Source of the DNA: Lentisphaerae bacterium GWF2_44_16 | Lineage (GTDB): Bacteria > Verrucomicrobiota > Lentisphaeria > Victivallales > GWF2-45-14 | Assembly (NCBI GenBank): GCA_001803225.1 | Contig: MHBF01000093.1 | Coordinates: 1-64,000 of the forward strand | Reading direction: 5' to 3' | Length of the DNA stretch: 64,000 bases | Shown: piece by piece, positions 57,051-64,000 of the stretch | Position numbering within the stretch: position 1 is the first letter of the stretch | Layout: every line of letters starts with the position of its first letter | Position numbers and translations under genes: made by a program | The notes under the pieces: model-generated | Told to the model about the DNA's origin: nothing | What the model saw: only the letters and a program-made list of their open reading frames with translations | Databases searched by the model: none

Positions 57051-57620
57051 TTAAAACGGTATGTCATCTTCGACTTCACCGTTTTCGACGTCAAAAGCGC
57101 CTTCCGGCATTGGGGGCGGCGCGGTTTCCGCGGCGGCGGGACGACGGGCCTGCTGCTGCTGAGGCGCTGACGCCTGCGGCGGCCTGCTTTTCTGCGGCTG
57201 CTGCCTGGGAGCGCTGTCTTCCCTGTAGCGCGGAGGACTGTTTTCGGCATACTCCTCTTCCGGGTTTTCCTGAGCGCCGTTCCGTTCAGGGGAACGCGAC
57301 AAAAACTGGACTCTTTCAGCGACTATGCGGAGCTTTGAGCGTTTTGCGCCTGTCTCCTTGTCATCCCACTGATCAAATTGGAGACGTCCCTCCACAAAAA
57401 TAGGGGAACCTTTTTCCAGAAAACGTTCGCAGCTTTCAGCCTGTTTACCCCAGACTACGATATCCACGAAACAGGTTTCTTCCTTTTCCTGTCCTCCCGC
57501 GCTGAACTTCCGGTTTATAGCCAGACCGAATTCGCAGACGGCAGTGCCACCGGGCGTGAAACGCAGGGCGGGCTCTCTCGTGAGGTTTCCCATCAGAAAA
57601 ACTTTATTTAGAGATGCCAT
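57051..57620 (-). CDS. ssb: Single-stranded DNA-binding protein
   Basis: MASLNKVFLMGNLTREPALRFTPGGTAVCEFGLAINR; C-terminal DDIPF tip. Confidence 0.97.
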   Translation of the reverse strand: MASLNKVFLMGNLTREPALRFTPGGTAVCEFGLAINRKFSAGGQEKEETCFVDIVVWGKQAESCERFLEKGSPIFVEGRLQFDQWDDKETGAKRSKLRIVAERVQFLSRSPERNGAQENPEEEYAENSPPRYREDSAPRQQPQKSRPPQASAPQQQQARRPAAAETAPPPMPEGAFDVENGEVEDDIPF

Positions 57621-57635
57621 TATGTTCTCCGAAAA

Positions 57636-57959
57636 TTATATGTTTTTTCCTTCGATTGCCTTTTCCGGGCGCTCGTAGTTTATTATCATTGAGCGGAGTA
57701 TGCGCTCGTCAAGTTGAAATTTATTCTTGATGACTGATATCTTATCAGGGTCAACAGAAAAAACATAATTCCAGTAAACACCGGCCTTTGAACCATTGAT
57801 TTCACGGGCGAATTGTTTTCTTCCCATCGGAACGGAAAGGTCCATTGTTCCGCCGTTTTTTTCAATCAGGCCTGTTATTTCCTCGGTAAAAGACTTGCCT
57901 TCGTCCTCCACTTTGCGGATTTCGAGAATAAATACTGCTTCGTACTTCTTCAAATTCAT
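57636..57959 (-). CDS. rpsF: 30S ribosomal protein S6
   Basis: MNLKKYEAVFILEIRKVEDEGK; GRKQFAREINGSKAGVYWNYVF; LDERILRSMIINYERP; located next to ssb/rpsR. Confidence 0.95.
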   Translation of the reverse strand: MNLKKYEAVFILEIRKVEDEGKSFTEEITGLIEKNGGTMDLSVPMGRKQFAREINGSKAGVYWNYVFSVDPDKISVIKNKFQLDERILRSMIINYERPEKAIEGKNI

Positions 57960-58612
57960 TCCTCCGTTATGTTTTGTTTATCAGTAATATTACTGTTTTT
58001 ATTCTTATCGGTGTCCCCGAACTCCATTGGGACCCCGTTAACTTCGTTCATTGCCTTATTTATGCCTCTGTAAAGCATTGTCCTGACGGCTTCCGCCGCT
58101 TTCCCGATTATCTTCGGGAACAAAAGCTTTTCTTCTTCTGAAAAGCCCGAGAGAACATAATCAATTCCTTCGCGTCCTTCAGGGCGTCCTATGCCTATCC
58201 TCAGCCTGACGAAATCAGAAGAGCCTGTTTCGGCTATTACTGATTCAACGCCCTTATGTCCGCCGCTTCCGCCTCCCTTGCGTATCCTTATCCGCCCGAA
58301 CGGCAAGTCCAGATCGTCATAAATCAGCAAAAGCTCAGAAACCGCTATTTTATGATAACTCATGAGCCCGGCGACAGCCTTGCCGCTCAGATTCATATAT
58401 GTCATCGGTTTCTGAATGAAAAGCATCTCACCCTTGAAACGCCCTTTCCAGAAAACACCTGAAAAGCCTTCATGTCTGTTGTAAGTCCCCGGCAATATTC
58501 CGGGCAGACTGTCAACTGCCGCGAAACCCGCGTTATGACGGGTATTTTCATATTCCCTTCCGGGATTGCCAAGGCCCGTGATAAGTGCTAATCGTTCTGT
58601 CGACATTATCAT
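57956..58612 (-). CDS. pth: Peptidyl-tRNA hydrolase
   Basis: LITGLGNPGREYENTRHNAGFAAVD; KPMTYMNLSGKAV; YDDLDLPFGRIRIRKGGGSGGHKGVESVI. Confidence 0.97.
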   Translation of the reverse strand: MIMSTERLALITGLGNPGREYENTRHNAGFAAVDSLPGILPGTYNRHEGFSGVFWKGRFKGEMLFIQKPMTYMNLSGKAVAGLMSYHKIAVSELLLIYDDLDLPFGRIRIRKGGGSGGHKGVESVIAETGSSDFVRLRIGIGRPEGREGIDYVLSGFSEEEKLLFPKIIGKAAEAVRTMLYRGINKAMNEVNGVPMEFGDTDKNKNSNITDKQNITEE

Positions 58613-58655
58613 AAACTTTCAGGCAGACAGCTGAAAGAAGCACAATTTCCTTATG

Positions 58656-59399
58656 TTATTTCTTTTTATCAGCCTTAGCATCGCTCTTGGCGTCGCCTTT
58701 GGCATCTTTAGCGTCTTTGGCGTCAGCTTTGGCGTCGCCTTTGGCATCGGCTTTAGCGTCACCTGCCGCCGCGCCTTCAGCGCCTTCAGCCGGGGTTGCG
58801 CCTTCAGCACCTTCAGCGGCCGCGGTAGCGGATTCTTCTGCGGCCTGTATGCCTACATGGAATACTATGCCGTTAGGATCACTTACAGCCGTAACGCCGC
58901 CAGGCATAACGATTTCTCTGACATGAAGAGACTGTTCGAGCTCGATTTTGCTGATATCTACTTCTATGCTTTCCGGGAGATCGCCGGGCAGACAGGAAAC
59001 CTCGATTTCGTGCATCGGCTGTTCCAGAATACCGCCCATTGAAAGGCCGACCGGTACTGTGCCGGGCATGGCATATATGGAAATAAACGCTGTAATTACT
59101 TCGTCCATCCTGACTTCCTGAAAATCTATATGGAGTACATTGCCTTTCAGAAAATCTTCCTGAATTTCCTTTATCAGGGCTTTGCAGAGTTCGCCGTTTT
59201 CTTTTTTCAGGTCAACGAGTTTAACGTCGTGCTTTGCTACATGCCCCCACTCCCTGGCGTCAATTATGAGGTTCTTATTTTCCTTGCCTTTGCAATAAAT
59301 TATTGCCGGTATCGATCCGGTGCGGCGTGATCTGCGGGAAAAACCTTTCCCTGTCTCTGTGCGTTCCTTTACATTTATAACGTGCTGTTCTTTCTTCAT
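58656..59399 (-). CDS. rplY: 50S ribosomal protein L25/general stress protein Ctc, with low-complexity Ala/Asp/Lys tail
   Basis: VNVKERTETGKGFSRRSRRTGSIPAIIYCKG; VLHIDFQEVRMDEVI; conserved placement between prs and pth. Confidence 0.93.
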   Translation of the reverse strand: MKKEQHVINVKERTETGKGFSRRSRRTGSIPAIIYCKGKENKNLIIDAREWGHVAKHDVKLVDLKKENGELCKALIKEIQEDFLKGNVLHIDFQEVRMDEVITAFISIYAMPGTVPVGLSMGGILEQPMHEIEVSCLPGDLPESIEVDISKIELEQSLHVREIVMPGGVTAVSDPNGIVFHVGIQAAEESATAAAEGAEGATPAEGAEGAAAGDAKADAKGDAKADAKDAKDAKGDAKSDAKADKKK

Positions 59400-59426
59400 C
59401 TCAATTTCCTTATTTTTATTGGTCTA

Positions 59427-60389
59427 TTATTCTTTTATTTTAAAGAGGGAAGAAACCGATTCTCCCTCATGAATACGCTTGATGGCCTCACCGAGCAGAG
59501 GCGCGACGCTGTAAACTTTGACTTTGCCGCCGCAGGTGTCGCTTACAGGCACGGCGTCAGTGGTGAGAATTTCCTTTATGCAGCTGCTTGAAATAAGGGC
59601 GCGGCCCCTTTCGTTTAAAAGGCAGTGTGATATCGCGGCATAAATTTCTTTAGCCCCTTCTTTTTTGAGGAGCTCGGCGGCGGCAACGAGCGTTCCCGCG
59701 GTTGAAGTCAAATCATCGGTGATGACGCAGGTCCTGCCTTCGACTTCGCCTACCAGATGGGATGAGGCTACGGCTTTGGCGTCGATTCTTCTTTTCGCCA
59801 CGACGGCAAGTCCGGCGTTGAGCATATCGCAGTAAGCTGTCGCCATTTTGACGCTGCCCGAATCGGGAGAAACCACTACGGCGTCTTCACCTATTTTTTC
59901 CTTTATATAAGGTACGAGCATGGGCCTGGCATAAAGATGATCGACAGGAATATCAAAAAAGCCCTGTATCTGCTGTGAATGTAAATCCATCGCGAGTATC
60001 CTGTCCGCGCCGGCTACTGTCAGAAGGTTTGCCACCAGTTTCGCCGTTATCGGCACTCTGGGTTTATCTTTTCTGTCCTGCCTGGCATAACCGAAAAACG
60101 GCATTACCGCTGTTATTCTCGCCGCTGAAGCCCTTCTTGCCGCGTCTATCATTATGAGCAGTTCCATGAGGTTTTCATTTGGCGGCGCGCATGTCGGCTG
60201 GATGATGAAAACATCAGCCCTGCGCATATTGTCCCGGTACTGGACAAAAATTTCTCCATCAGGGAAATGATTGATATCAACATGCCCGAGGGATGTATTG
60301 AGGTATTCGGCAATTGCCTGAGAAAGTTTTGGGTTCGCGGAACCTGAATATATCTGTATGTTCTCAAAGATGCTTACCATTTCAGTCAA
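59427..60389 (-). CDS. prs: Ribose-phosphate pyrophosphokinase
   Basis: IQIYSGSANPKLSQAIAEYLNTSLG; FPDGEIFVQYRDNMRRADVFIIQPTCAP; MPFFGYARQDRKDKPRVPITAKLVANLLTVAGADRI; CVITDDLTSTAGTL. Confidence 0.97.
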   Translation of the reverse strand: MTEMVSIFENIQIYSGSANPKLSQAIAEYLNTSLGHVDINHFPDGEIFVQYRDNMRRADVFIIQPTCAPPNENLMELLIMIDAARRASAARITAVMPFFGYARQDRKDKPRVPITAKLVANLLTVAGADRILAMDLHSQQIQGFFDIPVDHLYARPMLVPYIKEKIGEDAVVVSPDSGSVKMATAYCDMLNAGLAVVAKRRIDAKAVASSHLVGEVEGRTCVITDDLTSTAGTLVAAAELLKKEGAKEIYAAISHCLLNERGRALISSSCIKEILTTDAVPVSDTCGGKVKVYSVAPLLGEAIKRIHEGESVSSLFKIKE

Positions 60390-60723
60390 CTCTCTTCCGG
60401 TTGTTTTCAGACTTTTAGTTATCTATAATCTATATTTTACAGAACATACCATAACATAAGTCTCAACGGCAACCGTAAAAAACAGCCGACCTTGGCAGAC
60501 TAAACCTTATGGGTATTCCGGCATTCCGTTTTTCACGGCGCAATCGGAATAAATCCAATTTATATCATGGATTAAGGTTCCGCAAAAAGTCAACTAATAT
60601 AACGGTCAAAGTACTTTCTGCAAACAAAATGTGGAAAAATTTCAATTTTTGCGAAAACGCTATTGTTTTTTTGTTTAAGTTGTTCTATAATTGTCCTGTT
60701 GAAATACAAAAAGAAGATGACTT

Positions 60724-62103
60724 ATGACTGTGATAAAGGGACTTCTGAAAAGCAAGGAACTTGAAGACATTCTCAGGTCAGAGATAAAGAAACATCTCAA
60801 GCCGGGGGATTTCCTTATGCCCGAAATGCAGTTGGCTGAAAAATACTCCGTCGGAAGGATTACCGTCAGAAAAGCCGTAGAAGGCCTTGTCAATGAAGGG
60901 CTTCTTCAGAGAATACAGGGCAAGGGCACTTTTGTCACAAACCCACGGGAAAACAATAAAAGACTCAATATACTTCTTTCAAAAGGCTCGTTCCGGGGAT
61001 ACGAACCTCTTCCCGGTGATAATGAATTCCAGGCAAACGGCAGGAAGTGGAATGTAAACATAAACCTCCTGCAGGAACGCAGTGAGTTGGAAAACGATCT
61101 TCCGAAATTCTTTTCTTCCGAGGATATCGACCTGGTCTATGTTCATGAAGGGATAATCCAGTACCTCGCTAAAAACAGAATGGTTTTAAATCTGGATAAA
61201 TTCATTGAGAAATCAGGCGTTATAAGGAAAAACGATTTTGAACCCCATGCCATGAAAACATTTTTATGGAATAATTCCGCTTACGGCCTGCCCCTCTTTT
61301 ATTCCCCTCTCGTCCTTTATTATAATAAGGACATCTTTGACGCTTACGGCCTGCAATATCCGGACAACACCTGGAAGTGGGATGATATGGTCGAGGCTGC
61401 CTCAACGATGACAGGTGTAAATCAGAAGGTAGGAAAATGGAAGACTTTCGGGCTGGGCCTCTACCAGATAAATAAAAACCTGCTTGCCGCCATGGTGAGG
61501 CAGAACGGAGGGGATTTTTATGACGCGGAAGGAAAATGCGTCCTTGACAGCCCCGAAGCCGTCGAGGCCATGCAGTTCTGCTCCGACCTTTCAAACAAAC
61601 TCCATATAGTGCCGACGATACATTTCATAGACCAGAATTTTTCATTGAAGGAGATGTTCTGCAACAAATATCTCGGCATGTTCATCGGTTTTTATGATGA
61701 CTATGTATATCTGAAGGAAAATTTCAACGGCAGGTGGGATGTGGAGGAATTGCCCATGGGCAAAAGAAGGTCTTCCCCGCTTTCCGTTCAGGGCTGGGCC
61801 ATATCCTCAAAAAGCAGGAGGAAAGCCGAAGCCTTTGAGTTCCTTGAAAGTTTCTACAGAAATTTCAATAAAAAACCTTTCATCAGGTTTCTCACGAGAA
61901 TTCCGGCATACTCTTTTCCGTCGGGAATTCTGCCCGTGCCGTTTATCAGATCTCTCGAATACGCAAGGCCCGCGCATGATTCGCCGAAAAAATTTAATCC
62001 TGAAGAATTCCGCATGGGTTTCATAAATCTCTGGACGGGCTTTGAGAAAGCGGAGGATGTATGCAAAACATTTTGCGCCAAATTCAACAATGAAAGCGAG
62101 TGA
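60724..62103 (+). CDS. GntR-type HTH fused to ABC-type extracellular solute-binding (family 1) domain
   Basis: N-terminal LKPGDFLMPEMQLAEKYSVGRITVRKAVEGLVNEGLLQRIQGKGTFVTNP; C-terminal YGLPLFYSPLVLYYNKDIFDAYGLQYPDNTWKWDDMVEAAS...GWAISSKSRRKAEAFEFLESF. Confidence 0.88.
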   Translation: MTVIKGLLKSKELEDILRSEIKKHLKPGDFLMPEMQLAEKYSVGRITVRKAVEGLVNEGLLQRIQGKGTFVTNPRENNKRLNILLSKGSFRGYEPLPGDNEFQANGRKWNVNINLLQERSELENDLPKFFSSEDIDLVYVHEGIIQYLAKNRMVLNLDKFIEKSGVIRKNDFEPHAMKTFLWNNSAYGLPLFYSPLVLYYNKDIFDAYGLQYPDNTWKWDDMVEAASTMTGVNQKVGKWKTFGLGLYQINKNLLAAMVRQNGGDFYDAEGKCVLDSPEAVEAMQFCSDLSNKLHIVPTIHFIDQNFSLKEMFCNKYLGMFIGFYDDYVYLKENFNGRWDVEELPMGKRRSSPLSVQGWAISSKSRRKAEAFEFLESFYRNFNKKPFIRFLTRIPAYSFPSGILPVPFIRSLEYARPAHDSPKKFNPEEFRMGFINLWTGFEKAEDVCKTFCAKFNNESE

Positions 62104-62104
62104 C

Positions 62105-62746
62105 ATGAAAAAGGAATTCACGTTAATTGAGTTGCTCATTGTAATATCTATTATTGCTATTCTCGCATCTATGCTCCTTCCCGCCCTTTCCACGGTAAAA
62201 GCCAAAACAAGGGCGATGAAATGCTCATCAAACCAGAAACAGGTCGGCCTGGCCCTGAATATGTACAGCAATGATTTTAATGACTATACTTGCCCTAAGC
62301 TGACGTATGATAACAGTTATGCATGGTCAAAAATTTTGATTGATAATGATTATGTAACAAAATGTCTCCCTGAAAAAATATTTTCCAATTCGATATTGAT
62401 GTGTCCCGACGGTAAAGGTTCCAGTCACAAGGAAGACCGTTATTATGGAACATCTTTTGGACTTAATGGTTGCGTATCTTCAAGTTTTACGGTACCTCGC
62501 TGGTTTAAAAGAATTCAAATAACCCATCCCTCAACTGTAATACAAGCCATGGACTCCATAACTTACTGGGTTAGATTTTACGAGCCTACTTTTATTTTAT
62601 TCAGACATCTCGGCAAAACCAACATTCTTTTTTTTGACGGGCATGTCAATTCAAAGGACAGAAACCTGATTCCTATTGGTAGTATTGCCAGTATCCCCAA
62701 TGAAGTTTTTTATGAATGGTGGGGACCGGAAAGAAGCGGATGGTAA
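62105..62746 (+). CDS. Pseudopilin-like protein with H-X9-DG motif
   Basis: [60 protein letters not shown]. The track start at 62042 is inside the upstream gene; ATG at 62105. Confidence 0.9.
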   Translation: MKKEFTLIELLIVISIIAILASMLLPALSTVKAKTRAMKCSSNQKQVGLALNMYSNDFNDYTCPKLTYDNSYAWSKILIDNDYVTKCLPEKIFSNSILMCPDGKGSSHKEDRYYGTSFGLNGCVSSSFTVPRWFKRIQITHPSTVIQAMDSITYWVRFYEPTFILFRHLGKTNILFFDGHVNSKDRNLIPIGSIASIPNEVFYEWWGPERSGW

Positions 62747-62781
62747 AGGTACAAATTAACAATTACATAAAGAGAATAATT

Positions 62782-64000
62782 ATGAATGGTAAATTACTGA
62801 CTGCGCTGGGCATTTTTTTTCTGATCTGCGGCATTTCAAAGGGAGCGGCCGATATGGAGTTTTCGGCGCTCAACAATTATCCGGTCTTCAAACCGGAATA
62901 TACTGATATTTTCTACGGGAAAAAACCGCGCGTTTATCTGGACGGGGAATGGAGTTACAAGGTCTTTCAGTGTTCACAGAATGATTATGCCAAGACGGTT
63001 TCGGCTAATGCCGCATGCTTTGAAGGCGTGGGAACGGACTGGAAGAAGATGCTGATACCCAATTACGCGGACGCGTCTTACGGAAGCGAAAAAATCGGGG
63101 CGATCTTCCTTTCCCGTGATTTCACCATTCCTGAAAACTCTTCCGGCAAAAGGGCGGTTTTGACTTTTACCGGTATCGGTTGGTCGCCTACTGTTTATAT
63201 CAACGGCAAAAAAGCGGCGGAGTACCGCGACCTCCTGCCGGGCTGGCCTACGGAATTTTTCCAGACCGATATTACTCCGTTTCTCAAGCCGGGAAAAAAT
63301 GTGATTGCCGTCGCGCTCTTTAAATTCCGCAAAACCCAGCGCCTGTATTCCTCCGGGATTTTCAACCCCGTCTATATTGACCTTGTGGAACCTGTATATG
63401 CTGCGGAAACCCTTGTCAGTCCCTCTCTGCCGGACACCATCAATGTGAAAAGTTCCATCATTAATTCAACAGATAAAGATGTTCAGCAGGATCTAACGGC
63501 ACTTGTGGAAAACTGGAAGGACGGAGCCAGGGCCGCTTCCTTTAAAGTCGGCAACCGTACGTTTAAGCCCGGCGAGAACTCTCTGGATTTTTCCATAAAG
63601 ATTGAAAAACCCATTCTCTGGGATATAGAAAATCCACATCTTTACTCTTTGAAACTCTTTAATGGCGACAAGCTTATCGGTTGGGAACGTTTCGGCTTGA
63701 GGGAATTCAAGGTTTCCGGGCGTGATTTTATTCTCAACGGACGGAAAATCCATTGTTACGGGGTTTGCGCCGAGGAAGGAAGTATTTCCAGGCTGATGTA
63801 TGTGGAGGGACAGAATCCGCAGTTCCTGAACAATGGTGGCGATTGCCTGCGGCGTTACCTGAAAGTTTTAAAAGAAAATAATTGCAACAGCATAATGCGC
63901 TGGCCCGCTTTTACCAGGGTCTTAAATAACCTCGCCGATGAAATAGGGCTTCTCCAGTTTCACATGATACTGCCGGTAAAGATGTATGCCGACGATATGC
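62782..64000 (+). CDS. GH2-like glycoside hydrolase, secreted; truncated by window edge
   Basis: Not in the ORF track (runs off the right edge). MNGKLLTALGIFFLICGISKGAADMEFSALNNYPVF...AIFLSRDFTIPENSSGKRAVLTFTGIGWSPTVYINGKKAAEYRDLLPGWPTEFFQTDITPFLKPGKNVIAVAL...ILWDIENPHLYSLKLFNGDKLIGWERFGLREFKVSGRDFILNGRKI (GH2 sugar-binding and Ig-like domains). Confidence 0.85.
   Translation, partial: MNGKLLTALGIFFLICGISKGAADMEFSALNNYPVFKPEYTDIFYGKKPRVYLDGEWSYKVFQCSQNDYAKTVSANAACFEGVGTDWKKMLIPNYADASYGSEKIGAIFLSRDFTIPENSSGKRAVLTFTGIGWSPTVYINGKKAAEYRDLLPGWPTEFFQTDITPFLKPGKNVIAVALFKFRKTQRLYSSGIFNPVYIDLVEPVYAAETLVSPSLPDTINVKSSIINSTDKDVQQDLTALVENWKDGARAASFKVGNRTFKPGENSLDFSIKIEKPILWDIENPHLYSLKLFNGDKLIGWERFGLREFKVSGRDFILNGRKIHCYGVCAEEGSISRLMYVEGQNPQFLNNGGDCLRRYLKVLKENNCNSIMRWPAFTRVLNNLADEIGLLQFHMILPVKMYADDM

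Noticed and set aside
58653-59042. Plus-strand ORF over the bL25 tail and its repetitive DNA, considered as a repeat array or CRISPR
   Set aside because: The repeats are codon-level low complexity encoding DAK-type tail residues; no spacer-repeat structure.
60503-60579. 77-nt structure considered as a tRNA
   Set aside because: A 7-bp closing stem is present, but there is no T-arm GGTTC/loop, no proper anticodon arm and no D-arm on either strand.

Overview
This 64 kb window looks chromosomal and comes from a glycan-degrading bacterium, probably Lentisphaerota/Victivallales. That placement is inferred from many pseudopilin-like 'FTLIELL...H-X9-DG' proteins sitting among LacI/GntR/IclR/RpiR regulators and polysaccharide enzymes. 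From left to right: (1) 1-5.6 kb, minus-strand operon of a cytosolic GH20/GH67-like protein, LacI, pseudopilin and secreted heparinase II/III-like protein, behind a perfect TTGACA-N17-TATAAT promoter and a 24-bp palindrome. (2) 5.6-16.7 kb, minus-strand amino-sugar locus: RpiR, BadF-type kinase, NanE, MurQ, AGE epimerase, IclR, a DUF4434-like protein and two paralogous uncharacterised ~640-aa proteins. (3) 16.9-21.2 kb, LacI, Gfo/Idh/MocA oxidoreductase and alpha/beta hydrolase. (4) 21.3-33.4 kb, mostly housekeeping or conserved genes (LOG, YfhO, TPR-methyltransferase, TlyA, lactonase, FHA-pseudokinase, ThyX, PdxA, M28 peptidase, alkaline phosphatase superfamily). (5) 33.4-52.4 kb, GH3 and an AraR-like GntR regulator, then a long plus-strand operon alternating pseudopilins, LamG proteins and GH84/CBM9-type enzymes. 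(6) 52.4-60.4 kb, core genes bamA, dnaB, rplI, rpsR, ssb, rpsF, pth, rplY, prs. (7) 60.7-64 kb, a GntR HTH fused to an ABC-type solute-binding domain, a pseudopilin and a truncated GH2-like enzyme. The best candidate for an undescribed system is the recurring 'regulator - non-canonical pseudopilin - secreted polysaccharide enzyme' cassette, seen three times. No CRISPR arrays, tRNA/rRNA genes or intact transposons were found. All family calls come from reading motifs by eye; no database search was run.
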